A program made the translations under genes and the position numbers. DNA of 64,000 nucleotides from Odontesthes bonariensis (taxonomy: Eukaryota; Chordata; Actinopteri; Atheriniformes; Atherinopsidae). Positions 1-11,449 of the stretch are shown here, piece after piece. The DNA lies in NCBI RefSeq assembly GCF_027942865.1, contig NC_134507.1, positions 39,714,797-39,778,796 of the forward strand, written 5' to 3'. The notes under the pieces were generated by a model, which was not told where the DNA came from, ran no database searches, and was given only the letters and a program-made list of their open reading frames with translations. Each line of letters begins with the position of its first letter. Positions within the stretch are counted from its first letter, which is position 1.

Positions 1-109
1 GCAAAGGTAAAGCCTTCCAAAAATAGAAACAACTCATTAATGTTGCTCTCCACGGAAGTCTTTAGTAAAAGGCGAAAGACTTGTACGTTATGAAGAGAAA
101 CCAGAGTAC
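1..109 (-). ncRNA. U5 snRNA gene, cut by window edge
   Basis: Lacks about 10 nt at its 3' end because the window starts inside it. The invariant loop-I sequence GCCUUUUAC is present on the minus strand. Confidence 0.85.
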
Positions 110-413
110 GAGTATTTGACACTGCGGGAGCAGTGCATCAGGCCAGTTGGCATAGCCACCTTCCCCATGGTGAGCTTTGCTTGGTTGAGACACTTGCTCC
201 TCGGCCGACCAGGTAGGAACAATCGGGCCCTATTCAGTGGCTGCTTTGTCTTTTACTCTGTGCAAAAGACTAGGGGTCTTGAGGCTTTGTTCTGACCGCT
301 CATTTGGTGTAGAGGTTTTTTTCAAGCAATTCTCCCAGTTGGCCCAATCCCAGAGCCATCTCAAAGTGGAGTTCACTTTCACTCTCTTTTCGCAGACTAA
401 AAGCCAGAGTTTT

Positions 414-490
414 ATCTCAGAAGCTAAGCAGAGTCGGGCCTGGTTAGAACTTGGATGGGAGACCGCCTGCGAATACCAGGTGCTGTAAGC
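414..490 (+). pseudogene. Opposed 5'-truncated 5S copy (array 1 exemplar)
   Basis: About 77 nt match 5S from roughly nt 43 to the 3' end (ATCTCAGAAGCTAAGCAGAG to GGTGCTGTAAGC), on the strand opposite the full 5S gene of the unit. The whole internal control region is inside this part, and a run of four T follows at 492-495. The first 43 nt of 5S are absent. Other array 1 copies: 2099-2175, 3784-3860, 5469-5545, 7144-7220, 8819-8895, 10484-10560, 12169-12245, 13844-13920, 15529-15605, 17204-17280, 18879-18955, 20554-20630, 22229-22305, 23904-23980 and 25579-25655. The copy at 414 alone reads TTAGAACTTGG; the others read TTAGTACTTGG. Confidence 0.9.
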
Positions 491-706
491 CTTTTGGCTT
501 CTCCAGGCGCATGCAGTTTGACTGCGTCAAATGCAAAGGCAGTCCCTGTTTGACTTTTTGGAACTGCTCCTTTGTCAGGACAAAGTTAAATGTATGAGGA
601 TCAAAGGCAACCATGACCTGGGACATCTCAGCAGATCCAGGATCAGCAAGATGGATCACAGGGTGATCATCAGATGTTTCAACAAAAGACATGCAGAGAG
701 AAAAAT

Positions 707-824
707 GCTTACAGCACCTGGTATTCCCAAGCGGTCTCCCATCCAAGTACTAACCAGGCCCGACCCTGCTTGGCTTCCGAGATCGGACGAGATCGGGCGT
801 GTTCAGGGCGGTGTGGCCGTAAGC
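707..824 (-). rRNA. 5S rRNA gene (array 1 exemplar, full length)
   Basis: 5S rRNA is part of the large ribosomal subunit and is transcribed by polymerase III from an internal promoter. On the minus strand the gene starts GCTTACGGCCACACCGCCCT and ends GGTGCTGTAAGC (118 nt), matching vertebrate 5S throughout. The internal promoter is present: box A (around AAGCCAAGCAGGGTCGGG) and box C (GATGGGAGACCGC). A run of five T directly follows the gene and can serve as terminator. This full-length form has the direct repeat GATCTCG-TCC-GATCTCG in the helix III region; most array 1 copies have lost one repeat. Confidence 0.95.
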
Positions 825-1193
825 CACAGTCCCTGTGACAAATATGTGTTATATAGGTGCTGGAACCATACGTTTCCCCTATTTTACCAGAGAGTCGGCT
901 TGAGAGGCTGATGTTGAGCCTGCACATCGACTTCCCTGATGTGATTGTTCTCTGCAGCTGAAAATGGGACTCTCAGATAACTTAGTGTGTGTGTGTCAAG
1001 CTCCTCTGTTCCCTGTGTGTTGTTTTGTGTTCATGGTCATACAGAGAAACCAGGGAAGCTCAATCCCACGACATGCTCATAAGCTGCGTCTTTTCTAAAC
1101 ATTATAGTTCTATGTTAGAAGTCAGAATACAACGGCTCCCTGAAACTACCACCCTGTACCGCTGGTTTTGTTATTTCACAAGAGTTGGGAAGA

Positions 1194-1379
1194 GTGCACC
1201 GTTCCCGGCGGCACCGCAGTACCGGGTCGATGCGTGGAGTGAACGGAGCAAGCCCCTTTGTCAACCCCTGTGCCTAAAAATCCATTTAATATGTAGTCCT
1301 CATATAGAGGACGTATCAGATATTAAACTGATAAGAACAGATACTACACTTGATCTTAGCCAAAAGGCCGAGAAGCGAT
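1194..1379 (-). ncRNA. U2 snRNA gene (array 1 exemplar)
   Basis: U2 pairs with the intron branch site in the spliceosome. On the minus strand the first 60 nt match vertebrate U2 almost exactly: ATCGCTTCTCGGCCTTTTGG, the branch-site-pairing GTAGTA, and stem-loop IIa ending ATCTGATACG. The gene ends GGAACGGTGCAC, giving 186 nt, the usual size. The middle and 3' half diverge from the canonical sequence. The Sm site reads ATTTTTAGG rather than ATTTTTGG, and the loop of stem IV reads CTGCGG where array 2 has CTGCAG. A PSE-like element lies at about -61 to -44, with duplicated GC-box and octamer-like sequences further upstream. The gene is followed by about 370 bp of spacer and then 5S. Confidence 0.95.
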
Positions 1380-1675
1380 AACCCTCCACTGTTTCACGTC
1401 CGAGGGCCCTTCCTGGCACAATGCGCACTTGTGGCGGTGCTCTTTTTTCGCCTACAAAGCGTCACTTTGCACCTCCGCCCACCCGCTGCAGTGAGCACTC
1501 TTCAGCCGTTTCAGATGGTACAACTTTGCACTCCCGCCCGCTCCACTGAGCACCATTCAAACAACAATTTAGCGCCTCCAGCTTTGAACATGGGCACGGT
1601 CTCAACACATAGGGTGACTCTACTCCGAGAAGTCACTCGGCACAGCAAGAAGATTTCCTTTGCACAGACAGAATG

Positions 1676-1794
1676 GGCTTCACCCGCAAAGGTAAAGCCT
1701 TCCAAAAATAGAAACAACTCATTAATGTTGCTCTCCACGGAAGTCTTTAGTAAAAGGCGAAAGACTTGTACGTTATGAAGAGAAACCAGAGTAC
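1676..1794 (-). ncRNA. U5 snRNA gene (array 1 exemplar)
   Basis: U5 is the snRNA of the U4/U6.U5 tri-snRNP. Its loop I holds the exon ends during both splicing steps in the nucleus. Read on the minus strand, the gene begins GTACTCTGGTTTCTCTTC, close to vertebrate U5, and has the invariant loop CGCCTTTTACTAAAG within the conserved stem I. It then has an Sm-type site (TATTTTTGG) and a 3' stem (GGCTTTACC with GGGTGAAGCC). The length of about 119 nt fits vertebrate U5 (116-117 nt). A PSE-like element lies about 46-64 bp upstream. The exact ends are set by alignment to remembered U5 sequences and may be off by a few bases. Confidence 0.9.
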
Positions 1795-2391
1795 GAGTAT
1801 TTGACACTGCGGGAGCAGTGCATCAGGCCAGTTGGCATAGCCACCTTCCCCATGGTGAGCTTTGCTTGGTTGAGACACTTGCTCCTCGGCCGACCAGGTA
1901 GGAACAATCGGGCCCTATTCAGTGGCTGCTTTGTCTTTTACTCTGTGCAAAAGACTAGGGGTCTTGAGGCTTTGTTCTGACCGCTCATTTGGTGTAGAGG
2001 TTTTTTTCAAGCAATTCTCCCAGTTGGCCCAATCCCAGAGCCATCTCAAAGTGGAGTTCACTTTCACTCTCTTTTCGCAGACTAAAAGCCAGAGTTTTAT
2101 CTCAGAAGCTAAGCAGAGTCGGGCCTGGTTAGTACTTGGATGGGAGACCGCCTGCGAATACCAGGTGCTGTAAGCCTTTTGGCTTCTCCAGGCGCATGCA
2201 GTTTGACTGCGTCAAATGCAAAGGCAGTCCCTGTTTGACTTTTTGGAACTGCTCCTTTGTCAGGACAAAGTTAAATGTATGAGGATCAAAGGCAACCATG
2301 ACCTGGGACATCTCAGCAGATCCAGGATCAGCAAGATGGATCACAGGGTGATCATCAGATGTTTCAACAAAAGACATGCAGAGAGAAAAAT

Positions 2392-2509
2392 GCTTACAGC
2401 ACCTGGTATTCCCAAGCGGTCTCCCATCCAAGTACTAACCAGGCCCGACCCTGCTTGGCTTCCGAGATCGGACGAGATCGGGCGTGTTCAGGGCGGTGTG
2501 GCCGTAAGC
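2392..2509 (-). rRNA. 5S rRNA gene, full length
   Basis: Array 1 copy with both GATCTCG repeats. Confidence 0.95.
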
Positions 2510-2878
2510 CACAGTCCCTGTGACAAATATGTGTTATATAGGTGCTGGAACCATACGTTTCCCCTATTTTACCAGAGAGTCGGCTTGAGAGGCTGATGTT
2601 GAGCCTGCACATCGACTTCCCTGATGTGATTGTTCTCTGCAGCTGAAAATGGGACTCTCAGATAACTTAGTGTGTGTCTGTCAAGCTCCTCTGTTCCCTG
2701 TGTGTTGTTTTGTGTTCATGGTCATACAGAGAAACCAGGGAAGCTCAATCCCACGACATGCTCATAAGCTGCGTCTTTTCTAAACATTATAGTTCTATGT
2801 TAGAAGTCAGAATACAACGGCTCCCTGAAACTACCACCCTGTACCGCTGGTTTTGTTATTTCACAAGAGTTGGGAAGA

Positions 2879-3064
2879 GTGCACCGTTCCCGGCGGCACC
2901 GCAGTACCGGGTCGATGCGTGGAGTGAACGGAGCAAGCCCCTTTGTCAACCCCTGTGCCTAAAAATCCATTTAATATGTAGTCCTCATATAGAGGACGTA
3001 TCAGATATTAAACTGATAAGAACAGATACTACACTTGATCTTAGCCAAAAGGCCGAGAAGCGAT
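2879..3064 (-). ncRNA. U2 snRNA gene
   Basis: Array 1 copy identical to the exemplar as far as I could see. Confidence 0.95.
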
Positions 3065-3360
3065 AACCCTCCACTGTTTCACGTCCGAGGGCCCTTCCTG
3101 GCACAATGCGCACTTGTGGCGGTGCTCTTTTTTCGCCTACAAAGCGTCACTTTGCACCTCCGCCCACCCGCTGCAGTGAGCACTCTTCAGCCGTTTCAGA
3201 TGGTACAACTTTGCACTCCCGCCCGCTCCACTGAGCACCATTCAAACAACAATTTAGCGCCTCCAGCTTTGAACATGGGCACGGTCTCAACACATAGGGT
3301 GACTCTACTCCGAGAAGTCACTCGGCACAGCAAGAAGATTTCCTTTGCACAGACAGAATG

Positions 3361-3479
3361 GGCTTCACCCGCAAAGGTAAAGCCTTCCAAAAATAGAAAC
3401 AACTCATTAATGTTGCTCTCCACGGAAGTCTTTAGTAAAAGGCGAAAGACTTGTACGTTATGAAGAGAAACCAGAGTAC
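3361..3479 (-). ncRNA. U5 snRNA gene
   Basis: Array 1 copy; no difference from the copy at 1676 noticed. Confidence 0.9.
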
Positions 3480-4076
3480 GAGTATTTGACACTGCGGGAG
3501 CAGTGCATCAGGCCAGTTGGCATAGCCACCTTCCCCATGGTGAGCTTTGCTTGGTTGAGACACTTGCTCCTCGGCCGACCAGGTAGGAACAATCGGGCCC
3601 TATTCAGTGGCTGCTTTGTCTTTTACTCTGTGCAAAAGACTAGGGGTCTTGAGGCTTTGTTCTGACCGCTCATTTGGTGTAGAGGTTTTTTTCAAGCAAT
3701 TCTCCCAGTTGGCCCAATCCCAGAGCCATCTCAAAGTGGAGTTCACTTTCACTCTCTTTTCGCAGACTAAAAGCCAGAGTTTTATCTCAGAAGCTAAGCA
3801 GAGTCGGGCCTGGTTAGTACTTGGATGGGAGACCGCCTGCGAATACCAGGTGCTGTAAGCCTTTTGGCTTCTCCAGGCGCATGCAGTTTGACTGCGTCAA
3901 ATGCAAAGGCAGTCCCTGTTTGACTTTTTGGAACTGCTCCTTTGTCAGGACAAAGTTAAATGTATGAGGATCAAAGGCAACCATGACCTGGGACATCTCA
4001 GCAGATCCAGGATCAGCAAGATGGATCACAGGGTGATCATCAGATGTTTCAACAAAAGACATGCAGAGAGAAAAAT

Positions 4077-4194
4077 GCTTACAGCACCTGGTATTCCCAA
4101 GCGGTCTCCCATCCAAGTACTAACCAGGCCCGACCCTGCTTGGCTTCCGAGATCGGACGAGATCGGGCGTGTTCAGGGCGGTGTGGCCGTAAGC
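4077..4194 (-). rRNA. 5S rRNA gene, full length
   Basis: Array 1 copy with both GATCTCG repeats. Confidence 0.95.
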
Positions 4195-4563
4195 CACAGT
4201 CCCTGTGACAAATATGTGTTATATAGGTGCTGGAACCATACGTTTCCCCTATTTTACCAGAGAGTCGGCTTGAGAGGCTGATGTTGAGCCTGCACATCGA
4301 CTTCCCTGATGTGATTGTTCTCTGCAGCTGAAAATGGGACTCTCAGATAACTTAGTGTGTGTCTGTCAAGCTCCTCTGTTCCCTGTGTGTTGTTTTGTGT
4401 TCATGGTCATACAGAGAAACCAGGGAAGCTCAATCCCACGACATGCTCATAAGCTGCGTCTTTTCTAAACATTATAGTTCTATGTTAGAAGTCAGAATAC
4501 AACGGCTCCCTGAAACTACCACCCTGTACCGCTGGTTTTGTTATTTCACAAGAGTTGGGAAGA

Positions 4564-4749
4564 GTGCACCGTTCCCGGCGGCACCGCAGTACCGGGTCGA
4601 TGCGTGGAGTGAACGGAGCAAGCCCCTTTGTCAACCCCTGTGCCTAAAAATCCATTTAATATGTAGTCCTCATATAGAGGACGTATCAGATATTAAACTG
4701 ATAAGAACAGATACTACACTTGATCTTAGCCAAAAGGCCGAGAAGCGAT
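4564..4749 (-). ncRNA. U2 snRNA gene
   Basis: Array 1 copy, full length. Confidence 0.95.
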
Positions 4750-5045
4750 AACCCTCCACTGTTTCACGTCCGAGGGCCCTTCCTGGCACAATGCGCACTT
4801 GTGGCGGTGCTCTTTTTTCGCCTACAAAGCGTCACTTTGCACCTCCGCCCACCCGCTGCAGTGAGCACTCTTCAGCCGTTTCAGATGGTACAACTTTGCA
4901 CTCCCGCCCGCTCCACTGAGCACCATTCAAACAACAATTTAGCGCCTCCAGCTTTGAACATGGGCACGGTCTCAACACATAGGGTGACTCTACTCCGAGA
5001 AGTCACTCGGCACAGCAAGAAGATTTCCTTTGCACAGACAGAATG

Positions 5046-5164
5046 GGCTTCACCCGCAAAGGTAAAGCCTTCCAAAAATAGAAACAACTCATTAATGTTG
5101 CTCTCCACGGAAGTCTTTAGTAAAAGGCGAAAGACTTGTACGTTATGAAGAGAAACCAGAGTAC
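5046..5164 (-). ncRNA. U5 snRNA gene
   Basis: Array 1 copy, same sequence; the next 5S gene to its right has the 10-nt deletion. Confidence 0.9.
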
Positions 5165-5761
5165 GAGTATTTGACACTGCGGGAGCAGTGCATCAGGCCA
5201 GTTGGCATAGCCACCTTCCCCATGGTGAGCTTTGCTTGGTTGAGACACTTGCTCCTCGGCCGACCAGGTAGGAACAATCGGGCCCTATTCAGTGGCTGCT
5301 TTGTCTTTTACTCTGTGCAAAAGACTAGGGGTCTTGAGGCTTTGTTCTGACCGCTCATTTGGTGTAGAGGTTTTTTTCAAGCAATTCTCCCAGTTGGCCC
5401 AATCCCAGAGCCATCTCAAAGTGGAGTTCACTTTCACTCTCTTTTCGCAGACTAAAAGCCAGAGTTTTATCTCAGAAGCTAAGCAGAGTCGGGCCTGGTT
5501 AGTACTTGGATGGGAGACCGCCTGCGAATACCAGGTGCTGTAAGCCTTTTGGCTTCTCCAGGCGCATGCAGTTTGACTGCGTCAAATGCAAAGGCAGTCC
5601 CTGTTTGACTTTTTGGAACTGCTCCTTTGTCAGGACAAAGTTAAATGTATGAGGATCAAAGGCAACCATGACCTGGGACATCTCAGCAGATCCAGGATCA
5701 GCAAGATGGATCACAGGGTGATCATCAGATGTTTCAACAAAAGACATGCAGAGAGAAAAAT

Positions 5762-5869
5762 GCTTACAGCACCTGGTATTCCCAAGCGGTCTCCCATCCA
5801 AGTACTAACCAGGCCCGACCCTGCTTGGCTTCCGAGATCGGGCGTGTTCAGGGCGGTGTGGCCGTAAGC
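5762..5869 (-). rRNA. 5S rRNA copy with 10-nt deletion
   Basis: First copy from the left with the deletion: CCCGATCTCG runs straight into GAAGCC, leaving 108 nt. The internal promoter and T-run are intact, so it may be transcribed. It has lost part of helix III and loop C, which contact TFIIIA and ribosomal proteins, so ribosomal use is doubtful. Confidence 0.9.
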
Positions 5870-6238
5870 CACAGTCCCTGTGACAAATATGTGTTATATA
5901 GGTGCTGGAACCATACGTTTCCCCTATTTTACCAGAGAGTCGGCTTGAGAGGCTGATGTTGAGCCTGCACATCGACTTCCCTGATGTGATTGTTCTCTGC
6001 AGCTGAAAATGGGACTCTCAGATAACTTAGTGTGTGTCTGTCAAGCTCCTCTGTTCCCTGTGTGTTGTTTTGTGTTCATGGTCATACAGAGAAACCAGGG
6101 AAGCTCAATCCCACGACATGCTCATAAGCTGCGTCTTTTCTAAACATTATAGTTCTATGTTAGAAGTCAGAATACAACGGCTCCCTGAAACTACCACCCT
6201 GTACCGCTGGTTTTGTTATTTCACAAGAGTTGGGAAGA

Positions 6239-6424
6239 GTGCACCGTTCCCGGCGGCACCGCAGTACCGGGTCGATGCGTGGAGTGAACGGAGCAAGCCC
6301 CTTTGTCAACCCCTGTGCCTAAAAATCCATTTAATATGTAGTCCTCATATAGAGGACGTATCAGATATTAAACTGATAAGAACAGATACTACACTTGATC
6401 TTAGCCAAAAGGCCGAGAAGCGAT
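6239..6424 (-). ncRNA. U2 snRNA gene
   Basis: Array 1 copy, full length. Confidence 0.95.
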
Positions 6425-6720
6425 AACCCTCCACTGTTTCACGTCCGAGGGCCCTTCCTGGCACAATGCGCACTTGTGGCGGTGCTCTTTTTTCGCCTAC
6501 AAAGCGTCACTTTGCACCTCCGCCCACCCGCTGCAGTGAGCACTCTTCAGCCGTTTCAGATGGTACAACTTTGCACTCCCGCCCGCTCCACTGAGCACCA
6601 TTCAAACAACAATTTAGCGCCTCCAGCTTTGAACATGGGCACGGTCTCAACACATAGGGTGACTCTACTCCGAGAAGTCACTCGGCACAGCAAGAAGATT
6701 TCCTTTGCACAGACAGAATG

Positions 6721-6839
6721 GGCTTCACCCGCAAAGGTAAAGCCTTCCAAAAATAGAAACAACTCATTAATGTTGCTCTCCACGGAAGTCTTTAGTAAAA
6801 GGCGAAAGACTTGTACGTTATGAAGAGAAACCAGAGTAC
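6721..6839 (-). ncRNA. U5 snRNA gene
   Basis: Array 1 copy with loop I and Sm site intact. Confidence 0.9.
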
Positions 6840-7436
6840 GAGTATTTGACACTGCGGGAGCAGTGCATCAGGCCAGTTGGCATAGCCACCTTCCCCATGG
6901 TGAGCTTTGCTTGGTTGAGACACTTGCTCCTCGGCCGACCAGGTAGGAACAATCGGGCCCTATTCAGTGGCTGCTTTGTCTTTTACTCTGTGCAAAAGAC
7001 TAGGGGTCTTGAGGCTTTGTTCTGACCGCTCATTTGGTGTAGAGGTTTTTTTCAAGCAATTCTCCCAGTTGGCCCAATCCCAGAGCCATCTCAAAGTGGA
7101 GTTCACTTTCACTCTCTTTTCGCAGACTAAAAGCCAGAGTTTTATCTCAGAAGCTAAGCAGAGTCGGGCCTGGTTAGTACTTGGATGGGAGACCGCCTGC
7201 GAATACCAGGTGCTGTAAGCCTTTTGGCTTCTCCAGGCGCATGCAGTTTGACTGCGTCAAATGCAAAGGCAGTCCCTGTTTGACTTTTTGGAACTGCTCC
7301 TTTGTCAGGACAAAGTTAAATGTATGAGGATCAAAGGCAACCATGACCTGGGACATCTCAGCAGATCCAGGATCAGCAAGATGGATCACAGGGTGATCAT
7401 CAGATGTTTCAACAAAAGACATGCAGAGAGAAAAAT

Positions 7437-7544
7437 GCTTACAGCACCTGGTATTCCCAAGCGGTCTCCCATCCAAGTACTAACCAGGCCCGACCCTGCT
7501 TGGCTTCCGAGATCGGGCGTGTTCAGGGCGGTGTGGCCGTAAGC
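7437..7544 (-). rRNA. 5S rRNA copy with 10-nt deletion
   Basis: Deletion form, same breakpoint as at 5762. Confidence 0.9.
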
Positions 7545-7913
7545 CACAGTCCCTGTGACAAATATGTGTTATATAGGTGCTGGAACCATACGTTTCCCCT
7601 ATTTTACCAGAGAGTCGGCTTGAGAGGCTGATGTTGAGCCTGCACATCGACTTCCCTGATGTGATTGTTCTCTGCAGCTGAAAATGGGACTCTCAGATAA
7701 CTTAGTGTGTGTCTGTCAAGCTCCTCTGTTCCCTGTGTGTTGTTTTGTGTTCATGGTCATACAGAGAAACCAGGGAAGCTCAATCCCACGACATGCTCAT
7801 AAGCTGCGTCTTTTCTAAACATTATAGTTCTATGTTAGAAGTCAGAATACAACGGCTCCCTGAAACTACCACCCTGTACCGCTGGTTTTGTTATTTCACA
7901 AGAGTTGGGAAGA

Positions 7914-8099
7914 GTGCACCGTTCCCGGCGGCACCGCAGTACCGGGTCGATGCGTGGAGTGAACGGAGCAAGCCCCTTTGTCAACCCCTGTGCCTAAAAA
8001 TCCATTTAATATGTAGTCCTCATATAGAGGACGTATCAGATATTAAACTGATAAGAACAGATACTACACTTGATCTTAGCCAAAAGGCCGAGAAGCGAT
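7914..8099 (-). ncRNA. U2 snRNA gene
   Basis: Array 1 copy, full length. Confidence 0.95.
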
Positions 8100-8395
8100 A
8101 ACCCTCCACTGTTTCACGTCCGAGGGCCCTTCCTGGCACAATGCGCACTTGTGGCGGTGCTCTTTTTTCGCCTACAAAGCGTCACTTTGCACCTCCGCCC
8201 ACCCGCTGCAGTGAGCACTCTTCAGCCGTTTCAGATGGTACAACTTTGCACTCCCGCCCGCTCCACTGAGCACCATTCAAACAACAATTTAGCGCCTCCA
8301 GCTTTGAACATGGGCACGGTCTCAACACATAGGGTGACTCTACTCCGAGAAGTCACTCGGCACAGCAAGAAGATTTCCTTTGCACAGACAGAATG

Positions 8396-8514
8396 GGCTT
8401 CACCCGCAAAGGTAAAGCCTTCCAAAAATAGAAACAACTCATTAATGTTGCTCTCCACGGAAGTCTTTAGTAAAAGGCGAAAGACTTGTACGTTATGAAG
8501 AGAAACCAGAGTAC
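8396..8514 (-). ncRNA. U5 snRNA gene
   Basis: Array 1 copy with loop I and Sm site intact. Confidence 0.9.
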
Positions 8515-9111
8515 GAGTATTTGACACTGCGGGAGCAGTGCATCAGGCCAGTTGGCATAGCCACCTTCCCCATGGTGAGCTTTGCTTGGTTGAGACACTT
8601 GCTCCTCGGCCGACCAGGTAGGAACAATCGGGCCCTATTCAGTGGCTGCTTTGTCTTTTACTCTGTGCAAAAGACTAGGGGTCTTGAGGCTTTGTTCTGA
8701 CCGCTCATTTGGTGTAGAGGTTTTTTTCAAGCAATTCTCCCAGTTGGCCCAATCCCAGAGCCATCTCAAAGTGGAGTTCACTTTCACTCTCTTTTCGCAG
8801 ACTAAAAGCCAGAGTTTTATCTCAGAAGCTAAGCAGAGTCGGGCCTGGTTAGTACTTGGATGGGAGACCGCCTGCGAATACCAGGTGCTGTAAGCCTTTT
8901 GGCTTCTCCAGGCGCATGCAGTTTGACTGCGTCAAATGCAAAGGCAGTCCCTGTTTGACTTTTTGGAACTGCTCCTTTGTCAGGACAAAGTTAAATGTAT
9001 GAGGATCAAAGGCAACCATGACCTGGGACATCTCAGCAGATCCAGGATCAGCAAGATGGATCACAGGGTGATCATCAGATGTTTCAACAAAAGACATGCA
9101 GAGAGAAAAAT

Positions 9112-9219
9112 GCTTACAGCACCTGGTATTCCCAAGCGGTCTCCCATCCAAGTACTAACCAGGCCCGACCCTGCTTGGCTTCCGAGATCGGGCGTGTTCA
9201 GGGCGGTGTGGCCGTAAGC
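9112..9219 (-). rRNA. 5S rRNA copy with 10-nt deletion
   Basis: Deletion form; the U2 gene of this unit is also deleted by 10 nt. Confidence 0.9.
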
Positions 9220-9588
9220 CACAGTCCCTGTGACAAATATGTGTTATATAGGTGCTGGAACCATACGTTTCCCCTATTTTACCAGAGAGTCGGCTTGAGA
9301 GGCTGATGTTGAGCCTGCACATCGACTTCCCTGATGTGATTGTTCTCTGCAGCTGAAAATGGGACTCTCAGATAACTTAGTGTGTGTCTGTCAAGCTCCT
9401 CTGTTCCCTGTGTGTTGTTTTGTGTTCATGGTCATACAGAGAAACCAGGGAAGCTCAATCCCACGACATGCTCATAAGCTGCGTCTTTTCTAAACATTAT
9501 AGTTCTATGTTAGAAGTCAGAATACAACGGCTCCCTGAAACTACCACCCTGTACCGCTGGTTTTGTTATTTCACAAGAGTTGGGAAGA

Positions 9589-9764
9589 GTGCACCGTTCC
9601 CGGCGGCACCGCAGTACCGGGTCGATGCGTGGAGTGAACGGAGCAAGCCCCTTTGTCAACCCCTGTGCCTAAAAATCCATTTAATATGTAGTCCTCATAT
9701 AGAGGACGTATCAGATATTAAACTGATAAGAACAGATACTTTAGCCAAAAGGCCGAGAAGCGAT
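9589..9764 (-). pseudogene. U2 snRNA copy with 10-nt deletion
   Basis: This is the only array 1 U2 copy of 176 nt. Bases corresponding to U2 nt 25-34 (GATCAAGTGT) are missing, so the gene reads GGCTAAAGTATCTG. The loss removes half of the GUAGUA element that pairs with the branch site, so this copy should not work in splicing. The promoter region and the rest are unchanged. Confidence 0.9.
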
Positions 9765-10060
9765 AACCCTCCACTGTTTCACGTCCGAGGGCCCTTCCTG
9801 GCACAATGCGCACTTGTGGCGGTGCTCTTTTTTCGCCTACAAAGCGTCACTTTGCACCTCCGCCCACCCGCTGCAGTGAGCACTCTTCAGCCGTTTCAGA
9901 TGGTACAACTTTGCACTCCCGCCCGCTCCACTGAGCACCATTCAAACAACAATTTAGCGCCTCCAGCTTTGAACATGGGCACGGTCTCAACACATAGGGT
10001 GACTCTACTCCGAGAAGTCACTCGGCACAGCAAGAAGATTTCCTTTGCACAGACAGAATG

Positions 10061-10179
10061 GGCTTCACCCGCAAAGGTAAAGCCTTCCAAAAATAGAAAC
10101 AACTCATTAATGTTGCTCTCCACGGAAGTCTTTAGTAAAAGGCGAAAGACTTGTACGTTATGAAGAGAAACCAGAGTAC
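10061..10179 (-). ncRNA. U5 snRNA gene
   Basis: Array 1 copy; it lies upstream of the U2 copy that has an internal deletion (9589-9764). Confidence 0.9.
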
Positions 10180-10776
10180 GAGTATTTGACACTGCGGGAG
10201 CAGTGCATCAGGCCAGTTGGCATAGCCACCTTCCCCATGGTGAGCTTTGCTTGGTTGAGACACTTGCTCCTCGGCCGACCAGGTAGGAACAATCGGGCCC
10301 TATTCAGTGGCTGCTTTGTCTTTTACTCTGTGCAAAAGACTAGGGGTCTTGAGGCTTTGTTCTGACCGCTCATTTGGTGTAGAGGTTTTTTTCAAGCAAT
10401 TCTCCCAGTTGGCCCAATCCCAGAGCCATCTCAAAGTGGAGTTCACTTTCACTCTCTTTTCGCAGACTAAAAGCCAGAGTTTTATCTCAGAAGCTAAGCA
10501 GAGTCGGGCCTGGTTAGTACTTGGATGGGAGACCGCCTGCGAATACCAGGTGCTGTAAGCCTTTTGGCTTCTCCAGGCGCATGCAGTTTGACTGCGTCAA
10601 ATGCAAAGGCAGTCCCTGTTTGACTTTTTGGAACTGCTCCTTTGTCAGGACAAAGTTAAATGTATGAGGATCAAAGGCAACCATGACCTGGGACATCTCA
10701 GCAGATCCAGGATCAGCAAGATGGATCACAGGGTGATCATCAGATGTTTCAACAAAAGACATGCAGAGAGAAAAAT

Positions 10777-10894
10777 GCTTACAGCACCTGGTATTCCCAA
10801 GCGGTCTCCCATCCAAGTACTAACCAGGCCCGACCCTGCTTGGCTTCCGAGATCGGACGAGATCGGGCGTGTTCAGGGCGGTGTGGCCGTAAGC
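10777..10894 (-). rRNA. 5S rRNA gene, full length
   Basis: Full-length copy flanked on both sides by deletion forms. Confidence 0.95.
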
Positions 10895-11263
10895 CACAGT
10901 CCCTGTGACAAATATGTGTTATATAGGTGCTGGAACCATACGTTTCCCCTATTTTACCAGAGAGTCGGCTTGAGAGGCTGATGTTGAGCCTGCACATCGA
11001 CTTCCCTGATGTGATTGTTCTCTGCAGCTGAAAATGGGACTCTCAGATAACTTAGTGTGTGTCTGTCAAGCTCCTCTGTTCCCTGTGTGTTGTTTTGTGT
11101 TCATGGTCATACAGAGAAACCAGGGAAGCTCAATCCCACGACATGCTCATAAGCTGCGTCTTTTCTAAACATTATAGTTCTATGTTAGAAGTCAGAATAC
11201 AACGGCTCCCTGAAACTACCACCCTGTACCGCTGGTTTTGTTATTTCACAAGAGTTGGGAAGA

Positions 11264-11449
11264 GTGCACCGTTCCCGGCGGCACCGCAGTACCGGGTCGA
11301 TGCGTGGAGTGAACGGAGCAAGCCCCTTTGTCAACCCCTGTGCCTAAAAATCCATTTAATATGTAGTCCTCATATAGAGGACGTATCAGATATTAAACTG
11401 ATAAGAACAGATACTACACTTGATCTTAGCCAAAAGGCCGAGAAGCGAT
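11264..11449 (-). ncRNA. U2 snRNA gene
   Basis: Array 1 copy, full length; the neighbouring deletion copy has not spread here. Confidence 0.95.

Noticed and set aside
1350-1778. Open frames of 98-143 codons over U2, spacer and U5
   Set aside because: They are translations of snRNA genes and promoters, conserved only because the DNA is homogenised; some units shift the frame by indels.
9384-10163. Longer 259-codon frame in one unit
   Set aside because: It arises only because the 10-nt deletion in U2 joins two spurious frames.
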